DNA from: Oscillospiraceae bacterium
GTDB lineage: Bacteria > Bacillota > Clostridia > Christensenellales > QALW01
Assembly: GCA_022009755.1 (NCBI GenBank)
Contig: CP091722.1
Span: 256,001 to 320,000, forward strand
Direction of reading: 5' to 3'
DNA: 64,000 bases
The translations under genes were made by a program, and so were the position numbers. The notes under the pieces are model-generated. The model did no database searches and had not been told where the DNA came from. It saw only the letters and a program-made list of their open reading frames with translations. Below are positions 35,644-45,440 of this stretch, piece by piece; position 1 is the stretch's first letter, and each line of letters begins with the position of its first letter.

Positions 35644-35684
35644 AAAACTGCCGCACGGTTTAACGGAACCGTGCGGCAGTTTTT
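35644..35684. terminator. Terminator after recombinase
   Basis: AAAACTGCCGCACGGTT / AACCGTGCGGCAGTTTT, 17-bp perfect arms, 6-base loop, T-run on the plus strand and A-run mirrored for the minus strand. Confidence 0.9.
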
Positions 35685-35691
35685 GTATAAT

Positions 35692-35722
35692 AAAAATCCA
35701 CTTGCTATGCAGGTGGATTTTT
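35692..35722. terminator. Second terminator after recombinase
   Basis: AAAAATCCAC / GTGGATTTTT with inner TGC/GCA. It can also serve the convergent lipoprotein gene. Confidence 0.8.
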
Positions 35723-35771
35723 ATTGTTATGCCGTGACTCTGCGGTGTATTCGATTCGACGGCGATTAGCT

Positions 35772-36344
35772 TTATTCGGAAACGGCAGCGGCATTATATG
35801 AAATGCTCAACTTTGATTCGGCACCGACAGTGCCTGCTGCGCAATATAGCACAAGTGCAACGGTGACGGAATTATTGGCTTCAAGAGTGCTGGAAAAAAC
35901 ATATCCCGAATCGAGCGGTTTTGATTCGATAATGCTTCTGACTGCGGAACCTAAAGTTTCGTATGCAGCCTGAACGGGAGCGATGAATCCAAACTCTGCA
36001 CTTCCTGCAGTACCTTCGGTCATTGTAAGCTTAAGCTGGTAACTTATAGGTGTTGCTTCGTGATTTTCAATGTTGAAATACACGATTTTTCCGCTGTTGG
36101 ACGGTATTTCGCTTATATCCTTGAAAGGCTCGTCATCTGTTTTCGGAACAGTCCAATCCGTATAGTTAAAGGAATATTTGAATTCTGTCATAAGCTCATT
36201 TTTTTCCGGATGTTCGGATTGTGTCGGCAATTCGGTTGCTTCATCGGGTTTCTTTGAGGAAGAGCAGGCGGCCGAGCATAGTATCATAACCAAGCACAGC
36301 GCTGCGGCTGCCGATTTCACAAAAATACCTTGTGTAGTTTTCAT
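35772..36344 (-). CDS. Putative lipoprotein
   Basis: 190 residues. Signal peptide with lipobox: ALCLVMILCSAAC, Cys27, then a Ser/Lys-rich linker and a soluble domain with beta-strand character (KIVYFNIENHEATPISYQLKL). ATG 36344 after AAGGAG. Probably anchored outside the membrane. No family recognised. Whether it belongs to the element or the chromosome is unclear. Confidence 0.75.
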   Translation of the reverse strand: MKTTQGIFVKSAAAALCLVMILCSAACSSSKKPDEATELPTQSEHPEKNELMTEFKYSFNYTDWTVPKTDDEPFKDISEIPSNSGKIVYFNIENHEATPISYQLKLTMTEGTAGSAEFGFIAPVQAAYETLGSAVRSIIESKPLDSGYVFSSTLEANNSVTVALVLYCAAGTVGAESKLSISYNAAAVSE

Positions 36345-36705
36345 AATTCTATCTCCTTAATACATCGGTTGATTTTCACAATCGTATTTTGTACATTATA
36401 ATAATATATTTATTTTTTTGTCAATATATTTATGCAGTAATAATCGAATGTGCGAATAAGGATGAATGCAAAATGATTATCGCTTGGCATTCTTGATTTT
36501 CTTTCGTGAATTGAACGGCTTGACAGAAACAGCAAATTTGCGGGATTTTTGCAAGCAATCCGGCCGACGAATTCCGGTATCATTTTCCTGAAAACAAAGA
36601 AAAACACCGATAAAAGCCTTTAATAGACTAATCTCGGTGTCCGTGCTCATAAGTAATTGTCCTTATGGTGCAATGAATTTGGCAGTCCTTTTTTGTCCGT
36701 TAATC
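36345..36705. other. Intergenic region, 361 bases
   Basis: AT-rich near 36400-36430. A hairpin ACACCGA (36605-36611) / TCGGTGT (36635-36641) with an A-run on the 36600 side is a plausible minus-strand terminator for the DUF4234 gene. A 65-codon minus-strand ORF here lacks a ribosome site. Confidence 0.45.
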
Positions 36706-37170
36706 TCAGCCGTTGATGTTATAGTTCTCGCTGAGCATATTCATTGCCTTAAAGAGCTTATGGAGATATACAAACGGTCCGATAACTATGGCAGCACCCA
36801 GAACATTCCACAGCCAATAATCGGAAGCGCTGAAACTGTAAGCGATCTGGCGGCGCTTGAGCTCATTGCCGATACGGTTTGAAATGCGATGGAACCATAC
36901 AATATCTGCAATTCCTAGGGTGATAGGCCCTACAAGGAAGAACAGCAGGCAGAAATGCATGGTCTTTTTGCCGTCGTAACGGCTGGCAATAACATTTATG
37001 TCGCTTGATATGCCGGAGAAGATAACCAGTGAATAAATGCCGAGTGTGATGATGTTAAGCAGAATGAATTTGAGCAGACCGCGGTTGGTTTTGAGCTGAC
37101 CCGCCGGAGCGGTCTGCTGAGGCGCCGGCTGCTGAACCGGCTGATTCGGGGTAACAGTCTGATTTTCCAT
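36706..37170 (-). CDS. DUF4234 membrane protein
   Basis: 154 residues. A Pro/Gln-rich cytoplasmic N-terminus (about 25 residues) is followed by NRGLLKFILLNIITLGIYSL, the hallmark opening of DUF4234 proteins, and three to four membrane segments. ANRIGNE-like segment present as SNRIGNELKRRQ. ATG 37170 after AAAGGATGG. Function unknown. Confidence 0.75.
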   Translation of the reverse strand: MENQTVTPNQPVQQPAPQQTAPAGQLKTNRGLLKFILLNIITLGIYSLVIFSGISSDINVIASRYDGKKTMHFCLLFFLVGPITLGIADIVWFHRISNRIGNELKRRQIAYSFSASDYWLWNVLGAAIVIGPFVYLHKLFKAMNMLSENYNING

Positions 37171-37550
37171 TATGAAATACCATCCTTTCAGGTTGCGTTT
37201 TTATTACTATAACTTATATGAAATCATTTGTCAATATATTGTTAACAAATTGTGCATAAATCCGCCAATATTAATTGCAAATAACCGTTGATATAAAAAC
37301 AGAGCGAACGGTAATCTGCCCTTGCACGCCGCACCAATGTCAAATAAACAAAAATACGGTATCAAAAGTTTTATATTTCTAAACAAATTATATCTTATTG
37401 CTAAACAAAAAATGCTTCGATTTATATATATGCGGACATGCATATCGCAAAAGTGCCTGTATTAGGCGCTTTTCGGCGCCGTTCCCGAATAACTCTCAAA
37501 AAACCTCAAAATATTCGCAATTTGCGGAACAAATATTGCTGCAAATGTGT
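37171..37550. other. Intergenic region, about 380 bases
   Basis: AT-rich. AAAAGTGCCT/AGGCGCTTTT near 37453-37474 is a weak bidirectional hairpin. No gene with a ribosome site seen. Confidence 0.4.
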
Positions 37551-37579
37551 TTGACATAATTATTTCACAAATGTATAAT
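37551..37579 (+). promoter_or_regulatory. Perfect consensus sigma-A promoter of the polyamine operon
   Basis: TTGACA (37551-37556), 17-base spacer, TATAAT (37574-37579); start near 37586, about 50 bases before the regulator ATG. Confidence 0.85.
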
Positions 37580-37637
37580 AAGCCGTCGTCGAGTTTAGAA
37601 TTTATAAACTGTAAGTTTATTATTACGGAGGCACCGT

Positions 37638-38171
37638 ATGCAGATCGGTGAAAAAATAAAGCAGCTGCGCATGCAGCACCGGCTTACGCAGGAGGAACTG
37701 GCCAACAGGTGCGAGCTTAGCAAGGGCTTTATCTCACAGCTTGAGCGTGACCTTACCAGCCCCAGCATCTCCACTCTTATGGACATTCTGGAGTGCCTGG
37801 GAACCAACCTTAAGGATTTCTTCAACGAAACAACGGAGGAGAAGCTGGTTTTCGGAGTAAACGATTATCCCGTAAAGGAAAGCCCGGAAAGCTCCGTTAC
37901 ATGGCTTGTACCGTCGGCACAGAAAAACAGCATGGAGCCTATTATGGTGGTGCTGAATCCCGGATGCTCCACTGAAGTGGATAATCCGCATGAGGGAGAG
38001 GAATTTGGCTATGTTCTTTCGGGAAAGCTTATTCTCCATATCGGAGCAAGCGAAAAAAAGTGCCGTAAGGGCGACAGCTTCTATTTTCGTTCGGCACTGC
38101 CGCATTATATAGAGAATCCGGGAAAAACTCCGGCGCAGCTGATATGGGTCAGTACGCCGCCGAGCTTTTAA
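37638..38171 (+). CDS. XRE-family regulator with cupin domain (PuuR-like)
   Basis: 177 residues. N-terminal Cro/C1 helix-turn-helix (IKQLRMQHRLTQEELANRCELS), C-terminal cupin with EEFGYVLSGKLILHI and FRSALPHYIENPG. This architecture with potABCD immediately downstream fits a polyamine-sensing regulator. ATG 37638 after GGAGG. Probably autoregulatory since it leads the operon. Confidence 0.88.
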   Translation: MQIGEKIKQLRMQHRLTQEELANRCELSKGFISQLERDLTSPSISTLMDILECLGTNLKDFFNETTEEKLVFGVNDYPVKESPESSVTWLVPSAQKNSMEPIMVVLNPGCSTEVDNPHEGEEFGYVLSGKLILHIGASEKKCRKGDSFYFRSALPHYIENPGKTPAQLIWVSTPPSF

Positions 38172-38253
38172 TAATAACCGTCAACGCGGCATGTTTTTTG
38201 CCAAACGGCACCGCTTAAATAACCGCAGCCTGTAATAACGGGCGGGAAAGGAT

Positions 38254-39405
38254 ATGCTTATGGATAATACCTGCAGGCTTCCGCAGCAGGAAGAAACGAA
38301 CAAGCTGATAGAATTACAGGGCATCACTAAAATCTATGATGATAATACCGTGCTTGATAATATAGATCTCTATATAAGAAAGCGCGAATTTATAACTTTG
38401 CTCGGTCCGTCAGGCTGCGGGAAGACCACAACGCTCAGGATCATTGCCGGCTTTGAATATCCCACCTCCGGAAAGGTGCTCTTTGACGGCAGGGATGTAT
38501 CCGGCGTGCCTCCTTATAAGCGGGAGGTGAATACGGTATTCCAGAAATACGCGCTTTTTCCCCATATGAATGTTGAGGATAATATCGCCTTCGGACTTAC
38601 CCTTAAAAAAACTCCGACCGACGAAATCAAGCGCCGGGTGGATGAAATGCTCAATATGATAGATCTTCCCGGGTACAATAAACGCAAGGTGGATTCCCTG
38701 AGCGGCGGTCAGCAGCAGCGCATTGCCATTGCGCGCGCGCTGGTAAATCGCCCCAAGGTGCTGCTGCTGGATGAGCCCTTGGGAGCGCTTGATCTGAAAA
38801 TGCGCAAGGAAATGCAGCTGGAGCTTAAAAGCATGCAGCAGCAGCTGGGAATCACCTTTGTTTATGTAACTCACGATCAGGAAGAGGCGCTCACCATGAG
38901 CGACACCATAGTGGTTATGGCGCAGGGCAGAATACAGCAGATAGGCACTCCGGAAATGATATATAACGAGCCTAAAAACGGCTTCGTAGCGGATTTTATA
39001 GGTGAAAGCAACATTATTGACGGCATAATGCACGCCGATTGCGATGTGTCCTTCGGCGGCGCGCGCTTTGAATGCGTGGATACCGGCTTCTCGCCCGACG
39101 AACCGGTGGATGTCGTGGTGCGGCCGGAGGATATATATCTTGTCGAGCCGGAAAAGGGACAGATATCCGGGCGTGTTATATCCACCACCTTTAAGGGCGT
39201 GCATTATGAAATGATTGTGCAGTGCGGCGATTATGAATGGATGATACAGGATACCACCATGCGCGAGGTGGGGGCGGAGGTAGGCCTTTTTGTGCGGCCC
39301 TACGATATCCACATTATGAAAAAATCCGATGTAAAGCTTTATTCGGATGAGATATATGAAGAGGAATTCCCGGAGGAAACGGAGGAAGGATATGAAGAAC
39401 AGTAA
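38254..39405 (+). CDS. potA: Spermidine/putrescine ABC transporter ATPase
   Basis: 383 residues (ATG 38254 or 38260; the second has better spacing from AAAGGA). Walker A GPSGCGKTT, LSGGQQQR signature, Walker B VLLLDEPLGALD, THDQEEA H-loop, and a C-terminal TOBE domain (VRPEDI ... VRPYDI). The FQKYALFPHMNV Q-loop is typical of PotA. The acidic tail EEEFPEETEEGYEEQ is unusual. Energises uptake through PotB/PotC. Confidence 0.93.
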   Translation: MLMDNTCRLPQQEETNKLIELQGITKIYDDNTVLDNIDLYIRKREFITLLGPSGCGKTTTLRIIAGFEYPTSGKVLFDGRDVSGVPPYKREVNTVFQKYALFPHMNVEDNIAFGLTLKKTPTDEIKRRVDEMLNMIDLPGYNKRKVDSLSGGQQQRIAIARALVNRPKVLLLDEPLGALDLKMRKEMQLELKSMQQQLGITFVYVTHDQEEALTMSDTIVVMAQGRIQQIGTPEMIYNEPKNGFVADFIGESNIIDGIMHADCDVSFGGARFECVDTGFSPDEPVDVVVRPEDIYLVEPEKGQISGRVISTTFKGVHYEMIVQCGDYEWMIQDTTMREVGAEVGLFVRPYDIHIMKKSDVKLYSDEIYEEEFPEETEEGYEEQ

Positions 39406-40228
39406 GTATTTTGCATATCCGTACTGCGTCTGGATGGTGTTCTTCATTGCCGCGCCCATGCTGCTGGTGGTCTATTATGCCTTTATAAACACCTCGGCCG
39501 GCGGGGACGGCGGCTTCACACTGAAGAATTTCTCCGAAATATTTACGGACAGCGATATCAACTATGTCATTATATTTCTGCGCTCACTGCTGCTTGCGGC
39601 GGCCTGCACGGCTATTTGCCTGCTTGTTGGGTACCCGGTGGCGTATCTGCTTGCAGACAGGAAAATGAAGATCCCGGCAGTAATAGTGCTGCTGTTCATC
39701 ATGCCCATGTGGATGAACTTCCTGCTGCGTACCTATGCCACAATGAATATCCTCAGCACGGTACCGCTGCTTGACAGGCTGTTTATGAATAATATAAACG
39801 GTGTGCTTTTGGGCATGGTTTATAACTATCTTCCGTTTATGATCCTGCCCATATACAGCTCGCTGTCGAAAATGGATCCTTCACTCATTGAGGCAGCAAG
39901 CGACCTTGGCGCCTCTCCGCGCAGAACCTTCTGGAAAATCGTATTTCCGCTTTCGGCACCCGGTGTTGTAAGCGGCATAACAATGGTTTTCATGCCCGCG
40001 GTTTCCACCTTTGCAATAGCCACCCTTATAGGCGGAAGCAAGGTCACCATAATAGGTGATATAATCCAAAGGTATTTCGGCAAAATGTCAACATGGGGCA
40101 TAGGCTCCGCGCTGTCGGTTGTGCTGATGCTGTTTATAATTATCAGCATGCTTATAACGGCGGTTGCAAATGCCCGCAGCGGCAAACAAAAGCAAACCCG
40201 CCCAAAGGGGGTGAAGAATCATGCGTGA
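39392..40228 (+). CDS. potB: Spermidine/putrescine ABC transporter permease
   Basis: 278 residues from ATG 39392 (GGAGGAAGG upstream), overlapping the potA end. Six membrane segments and the coupling loop EAASDLGASPRRTFWKIVFP. The segment MPMWMNFLLRTYA is typical of PotB. Pairs with PotC. Confidence 0.92.
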   Translation: MKNSKYFAYPYCVWMVFFIAAPMLLVVYYAFINTSAGGDGGFTLKNFSEIFTDSDINYVIIFLRSLLLAAACTAICLLVGYPVAYLLADRKMKIPAVIVLLFIMPMWMNFLLRTYATMNILSTVPLLDRLFMNNINGVLLGMVYNYLPFMILPIYSSLSKMDPSLIEAASDLGASPRRTFWKIVFPLSAPGVVSGITMVFMPAVSTFAIATLIGGSKVTIIGDIIQRYFGKMSTWGIGSALSVVLMLFIIISMLITAVANARSGKQKQTRPKGVKNHA

Positions 40229-41003
40229 CCGCAAAAAGCCGTTTAAGTATATATATCTGATACTGGTTCTGCTGTTTTTGTACACGCCGATCCTTTATAC
40301 CGTGCTTTATTCCTTCAATGAAAGCACGCTGGGCGCCTTCAGCGGCTTTACACTCAAATGGTACGGCTATGTATTCACCGATTCCGGCATAATGGATGCG
40401 GTGCTCGTAACTTTTTCCATTGCATTGCTTGCCTCCTGCTTCTCTACGGTGGTGGGCACATTTGCGGCCATAGGTTTTTTCTCCATGAAGAACGGGCCGC
40501 GCATGCTGTGGAATGCCGTAAATAACATACCGGTAATAAACCCCGATATAGTAACCGGCATTTCCACCATGCTCATCTTTGCATATGTGGGCCTTGGCGG
40601 CGGTTATTTCAGCCTGTTTCTGGCACATTCCGCGTTTTGCATACCGTATGTGGTGCTCTCGGTACTGCCAAAGCTGCAATCGCTTAATCCGCAGTATTAT
40701 GAAGCGGCGCTGGATCTCGGTGCAACTCCCATGTATGCAATCAGGAAGGTGGTGCTTCCGCAGATACGCTCCGGCATCATCACCGGCGCGCTTATGGCCT
40801 TTACAATGTCGCTTGACGACTTTGCCGTAAGCTATTTTGTAACTCAGGGTTCCGATATCAATACGCTGTCCACTTTGATCTATTCTGCGGCCAAAATGGG
40901 CGTAAAGCCCTATTTCAACGCGCTGTCCGTGCTGATTTTTGCAAGCATATTTATTCTTTTGCTTATAATCAATAAGCGCGCCGATATAACGGAGCTGTAT
41001 TAA
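40221..41003 (+). CDS. potC: Spermidine/putrescine ABC transporter permease
   Basis: 260 residues, ATG 40221 overlapping potB by 8 bases. Six membrane segments; coupling loop EAALDLGATPMYAIRKVVLP; TMSLDDFAVSYFV is a PotC hallmark. Confidence 0.92.
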   Translation: MRDRKKPFKYIYLILVLLFLYTPILYTVLYSFNESTLGAFSGFTLKWYGYVFTDSGIMDAVLVTFSIALLASCFSTVVGTFAAIGFFSMKNGPRMLWNAVNNIPVINPDIVTGISTMLIFAYVGLGGGYFSLFLAHSAFCIPYVVLSVLPKLQSLNPQYYEAALDLGATPMYAIRKVVLPQIRSGIITGALMAFTMSLDDFAVSYFVTQGSDINTLSTLIYSAAKMGVKPYFNALSVLIFASIFILLLIINKRADITELY

Positions 41004-41127
41004 CCTTGCGGCCTTGAGGCAAAACGGCTTGTGTGCAGCATAACATGCAGCAGCCTGACAGCTTTATAAAAATAAATAATAACAATATGCCGCAGCGGCG
41101 GCGTGAAGGGAAGGGTTTTTGAAAAAA

Positions 41128-42172
41128 TGAAAAAGTTTTTATCCTCGGCACTTGTGTTACTTTTTGGTCCTCGTGGGGCTTTTTTGCCATGACCGGCTGC
41201 GACAGCAAGCCCGTTCTCAGGCTTTATAACTGGTACGATTACATGGATGAGTCCATTCTTAAGGAATTTGAAAAGGAATACGGCTGTACGGTCAGGGTGA
41301 GCTATTTTACCGATAATGAAGGTATGCTTACAAAGCTTCAGGCTCCCGGCGCAAATTACGATCTGCTCTTTCCTTCGGATTATACGGTGCAGCGTCTTAT
41401 AGCGTTGGATATGCTTGCCGAGCTTAATCATGCCAATATCCCCAATATCGAAAATATCGATAAAAAGTATCTTGATATGTCCTATGATATGGGCGGAAAG
41501 TACAGTGTTCCCTATATGTGGGGTACGGTAGGTATACTCTACAACAAAAACAAGGTAAGCGATGAGGTCAACAGCTGGGACATTCTTTGGAATGAAAAAT
41601 ACGCCGATGAGATCTATATGCTGGACAGCTCCCGCGACAGCATAGGGCTTGCGCTTATGCGCCGCGGTTACAGCCTCAACGATCGCAGCGATGAAGCGCT
41701 TGCAGCTGCCAAAGAGGAGCTTATGAAGCAAAAGCCCCTGGTAAAATCCTATTATGTTGACGAAACCAAGGGCATGATGGCCAAAGGAAACGGCGCGCTG
41801 GGCGTTGTTTACTCCGGGGATGCCATTATAGCCATGGCGGAGGCGGATTTCCTTGATTATGCGCTTCCCGAGGGCGGTACAAATGTATGGTTTGATGCTG
41901 TATGCATTCCCAAGAGCAGCACCAACAAGGAGCTTGCGGAGAAGTTTATAGATTTCCTTTGCCGCGGCGATATAGCCTTCCGCAATGCCGATTACATCGG
42001 ATACTGCACACCCAATAAGCTTGCCTATGAGCAGCTTGACGAGGAGATCAAAAACAATAAAAAAATATACCCTGATGAGGAATATCTCAAAAAGTGCGAA
42101 GTATTCGTGGATCTGGGCGATAAAGCGGATGATTTTGACAAGCTTTGGCTTTCCGTGACCTCCGGCAAATAA
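41128..42172 (+). CDS. potD: Spermidine/putrescine-binding lipoprotein (frameshifted near 41163)
   Basis: Extracytoplasmic polyamine-binding protein. ATG 41128 opens a signal peptide (MKKFLSSALVLLF) that runs out of frame at a T5 run (41159-41163). Adding one T gives a lipobox ending FFAMTGC, and the mature part reads LRLYNWYDYMDESIL, as in PotD. Later LLFPSDYTVQRLI, YMWGTVGILYNK and AIAMAEADFLDYALP fit the family. About 348 residues joined. Last gene of the operon, followed by a strong terminator. Confidence 0.88.
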
Positions 42173-42219
42173 GCCTTTCCGGCATAAAAGGCATAAAAAA
42201 TAACGGTTTATTCAATAAT

Positions 42220-42252
42220 GGGGCATCAGCTGTTTCTGATGCCTCTTTTTTT
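42220..42252 (+). terminator. Terminator of the pot operon
   Basis: GGCATCAG / CTGATGCC with a 6-base loop, then TC and T7. Confidence 0.85.
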
Positions 42253-42480
42253 ACGCACGGCATATGCGGGAAGGACACAATACCTTCTAATTATCATTAT
42301 CATAAAAATAATTATACTTATTATTTGTTTTTGCGGTGCATAACTATTATTAATACATTAATACGCAGGGAGCGGCGCCTTACGCATAAATCGGTAAACC
42401 GAAAGAAAAAGCGGAGGCCGATGCCCGTGTATCTTGCGTAAAAAACGGCAGCAAACGCTTTATCCGCCGGAAAAACCGTA
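42253..42480. other. Intergenic region before the flippase promoter
   Basis: AT-rich in the first half, GC-rich afterwards. No ORF with a ribosome site and no clear RNA element seen. Confidence 0.4.
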
Positions 42481-42509
42481 TTGCCAAAAGGCAGCATATA
42501 TGCTATACT
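42481..42509 (+). promoter_or_regulatory. Sigma-A promoter for flippase-yfbR-isomerase unit
   Basis: TTGCCA (42481-42486), 17-base spacer, TATACT (42504-42509); leader of about 115 bases to ATG 42633. Confidence 0.65.
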
Positions 42510-42632
42510 GATATATCATAAATAATGCAGGCAGCAGCGGTGCGGCGGCTTTTTATGCGCAGCGGTATTAGCCGGCCGGATAGTTTTTTACGGCATCGGT
42601 ATTATAAATCTATTTATATGTGGCGGTAAAGT

Positions 42633-43782
42633 ATGCAGGATACAACAATAACCAAACCCAAGAAAAAACGCAGGTGGCTTCCGTTTGTATTTGTCGGGAT
42701 AAATGTTGCCGTTATTGTAATAATGGCAATTTCCGAATTCGGTAATCAGGACAGCCAAAGCAAGCCGTTTTTCCGAGGTTGCAAGGCTGTTGGGCGAGCA
42801 CTGGTATTTTATACTGTTTGCATTGGCCGCTTTCCTTGCTGTTATTGCTTGCGAAACCTTCAAATACTTCACTCTCATCCGTGCCTGCACCGGGAAGCGT
42901 ATGCTCAGGGAATCCTTTGAGGTTGCGGTGCTGGGTAAGTATTACGATTTTATCACCCCCTCAGGAACCGGCGGCCAGCCCTTTCAGATGTACCATCTTA
43001 AAAAAAGCGGACTGTCAGCCGGAATATCGGGGTCGCTGCCCATAATGGGCTTTTTTACAAACCAGATGTCCTTTATAGTTGTCGCGGCGGTGCTTTTTGT
43101 TTGGCGCTCCGCAGCCATTGAAACGGCGGCGGCAATGAAGGTGGCGGCTATTTTCGGCTTGGTTTGCTATTCGCTTGTGCCCATGATTTTTGTTTTCTTT
43201 TCCATCTTTCCCAAGCCTACAAGGGTTATTGTTTCGGGCGTGCTGCGTTTTTGTTCCAAAATTCATATAGTTAAAAACTATGATGCAACAGTAAACAAGG
43301 TGTTTGCATATTTTGAGGAATACCGTGTTAATCTGTTTTTCCTTGCAAAAGAAAAATTCTCGTTCATTATGGCGTTCGTGTTTTCATTGATTGCTCAGAT
43401 AGCCAATGCATCGGTGCCCTTTTTGGTGCTTAATGCCTGCGGCTCACAGGCGGTTTGGATAGATACCGTAGCGCTCAGCTTTTATGTTTATGCTGCTGTA
43501 ACCTATATTCCAACACCCGGCAATATGGGGGTGGCAGAGGGAGCCTTTTATATAATTTTTCAGGCGCTCTCCGGCGGCGTGCTTTTCTGGGGTACGCTCA
43601 TATGGCGCTTTTTCACATACTATATGTATATAATTCTCGGTCTTGTCACGGTGGCGATAACCTCCTTCAAAGCAAAGGCAAGCTGTCAAAGCGTGGAGAA
43701 TGTGCATATTGCACAAAACAATGCGGAGGATGCTTTGGCACCGGACAACACAAAAGAAAACGCTCAACGGCAGGGAGGCTGA
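42633..43782 (+). CDS. YbhN/UPF0104-type membrane flippase-like protein (frameshifted near 42770)
   Basis: About 383 residues with 7-8 membrane segments. The family (LPG_synthase_TM/AglD-like) includes lipid flippase and lysyl-phosphatidylglycerol synthase membrane domains. Blocks FKYFTLIRACTGKRMLRES, FITPSGTGGQPFQMYHLKKSG and YIPTPGNMGVAEGAF match the conserved PS..GG.p....l...G and P.PGg.G..E motifs. The first frame (ATG 42633) breaks at the T5 run in CCGTTTTTCCGAG (42769-42773). One T fewer gives KPFSEVARLLGEHWYF. ORF 42790 alone would lack the first membrane helix. Confidence 0.8.
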
Positions 43783-43783
43783 C

Positions 43784-44359
43784 ATGAAGCATTTTTTTGC
43801 ATATATGGCAAGAATGAAGTATATTCGCCGCTGGAGTCTTATGAAAAACAGCACGGCGGAAAATGTTCAGGAGCATACCACTCAGACAGCCATGATAGCG
43901 CATTGCCTTGCGCTTATCAGCAACAGGCTGTATAACGGGAGGCTTGACGAAAACAAAGCGGCATTGCTTGCTCTTTATCACGAGGCAGGCGAGGTGCTTA
44001 CCGGGGATCTTCCGACCCCGGTTAAATATTTTAATCCGGAAATTAAAGCGGCTTATAAAAATATAGAAGCCGTAGCGGAACAGCGGCTGCTTACGGCACT
44101 TCCGCAGGAGCTAAGAAGCGATTATGAAGCCCTTGTGGTGCAGCACGATTGCCCGGAGCGCAGAATCGTCAAATACGCCGATAAAATCAGCGCCTATCTC
44201 AAATGTGTTGAGGAGCTGCGCTGCGGCAATAACGAATTCTCTCATGCGGCAGCCTCCATAAAGGCGGAAATTGAGGCATACGGCGCTCCCGAGGTGGATT
44301 ATTTCATGTGTCAGTTTGCGCCCAGCTTTGCGCTTACGCTGGACGAGCTTGAACTGTAA
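43784..44359 (+). CDS. yfbR: HD-domain 5'-deoxynucleotidase, YfbR-like
   Basis: 191 residues from ATG 43784 (AGGGAGG upstream). HD phosphohydrolase motifs: NVQEHTTQTAMIAH (metal His), ALYHEAGEVLTGDLPTP (His-Asp position as HE, then the family GDlPTPVKY) and KYADKISAYLKCVEE. Dephosphorylates deoxynucleoside monophosphates. Starts one base after the flippase stop, so co-transcribed. Confidence 0.88.
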   Translation: MKHFFAYMARMKYIRRWSLMKNSTAENVQEHTTQTAMIAHCLALISNRLYNGRLDENKAALLALYHEAGEVLTGDLPTPVKYFNPEIKAAYKNIEAVAEQRLLTALPQELRSDYEALVVQHDCPERRIVKYADKISAYLKCVEELRCGNNEFSHAAASIKAEIEAYGAPEVDYFMCQFAPSFALTLDELEL

Positions 44360-44377
44360 GGAAAGGGGCAAGGAAAT

Positions 44378-45186
44378 ATGAAGCTGGGCATATCCACGGC
44401 CTCCCTTAACGGAAAACTTAATACAGAGGATGCCCTGCGCTGGATAGGCGATCAGGGGGCGCAGTGCGCAGAGGTGTTTCTTGCAACCTTTTGCGAATAC
44501 GATCGCGCCTTTGCAAAGGAGCTTGTGCGCGCAAAGCGGGCAACCGGCATAAGCATCAGCAGTATGCATACGCTTAATACTCAATACGAGGGACAGCTTT
44601 TTCACGGCACGAACGGCAAAAACGCGATGCCATGAACATTTTTTGCAGTGTGCTTGATATCGGTGCGGAGCTTGGTGCAAAAAACTATGTCCTGCACGGA
44701 CCTGCACAGATCCGTTATGTAAAGCATAACACCGATTATCCGCATTTTGCCGCCGTAACACAGGAATTGAGCCGGGCCTGCAAGGAACGCGGTATGCGCC
44801 TTACATGGGAAAATGTGCATTGGACGCATTACAATCATCCGGATTTCATTTCCCGTCTTTCGGAAGCGGCGGAGGAGCCGCTGTACACCACGCTGGACAT
44901 CAAGCAGGCCATGCAAAGCGGTACGGATGCCTTTACATACCTTGAAGCCATGGGAGAAAGGCTTGTAAATGTGCATATTTGCGATTTTGACGCGGAGGGC
45001 GTGCTCTATTTGCCCCTGAAGGGGGAATTCGATTTCAGGGCGCTTTTTGACCGTACACGGGCATTGCCGAGTGTTGAAACCGCAGTAATCGAGGTATATG
45101 ACCGCAGCTTTTCCCGTCTTGAGGAGCTTGCCGATTCATACAAAGCTCTGCTGGAGTTTTATGAAAGCACCGGAAAGGACGCATAA
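44378..45186 (+). CDS. Sugar phosphate isomerase/epimerase, AP-endonuclease-2 fold (frameshifted near 44605)
   Basis: TIM-barrel protein, about 269 residues joined. Opening MKLGISTASL, metal-site segments YVLHGPAQI, LTWENVHW, TLDIKQAMQSG, NVHICDFD and VIEVYD match xylose-isomerase-like enzymes and endonuclease IV relatives. The first frame stops at 44635; one missing base in CACGGCACGAAC (44597-44608) would join it through ERQKRDAMNIF. Substrate unknown. ATG 44378 after GGAAAGGGG. Confidence 0.75.
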
Positions 45187-45440
45187 TAAAATTTCGCGCG
45201 CAGCAGAAGAATTCTTTTAATAAATTATCTGATTTATCCGTGTATTAGGTGCGCGGATATTTTCGCATTTTAACTGTTTTTATAAAAATTACCCGAATAA
45301 TAATATTCAATTGCTTTTTTTACCTGATTAAAAACGGCATATTATAAGCAAAATAAATAGGAATCGACAATTATAACCGCAAAGCCGCATCGTCGGCTTG
45401 CTTCACGGTCGAAATTATTTTTTTGAGAGGTATAAAAAAT
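45187..45440. other. Intergenic region before spoIVB
   Basis: AT-rich. I looked for a forespore (sigma F/G) promoter; CATATTA near 45339 resembles a -10 but no matching -35 is present, so none is called. Confidence 0.35.

Larger units (their letters stand above)
17957..35770. mobile_element. Mobilizable element carrying a defence-like cluster
   Basis: Approximate limits: from the ppdK stop to the double terminator after the serine recombinase. Core functions on the right: oriT-like repeats, MobC-like proteins, ParB, small linker gene, large serine recombinase. Cargo on the left: small clostridial proteins, TnpV, Fic, and the methylase/helicase, YwgA-like, PD-(D/E)XK, TGT-like and SIR2 genes. 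Much of it is visibly more AT-rich than the flanks. No relaxase gene and no flanking direct repeat long enough to name as att sites were found, so the exact ends are not fixed. Confidence 0.75.

Noticed and set aside
17957..35770. Long att direct repeats at the element ends
   Set aside because: Only an 8-base inverted match (CGGCGATT/AATCGCCG) could be found by eye between the two ends; too short to call.
37231..37443. 70-codon minus-strand ORF before the pot operon
   Set aside because: AT-rich intergenic sequence, no ribosome site.
45187..45440. Forespore sigma F/G promoter of spoIVB
   Set aside because: A CATATTA element exists but no matching -35 at the required spacing.
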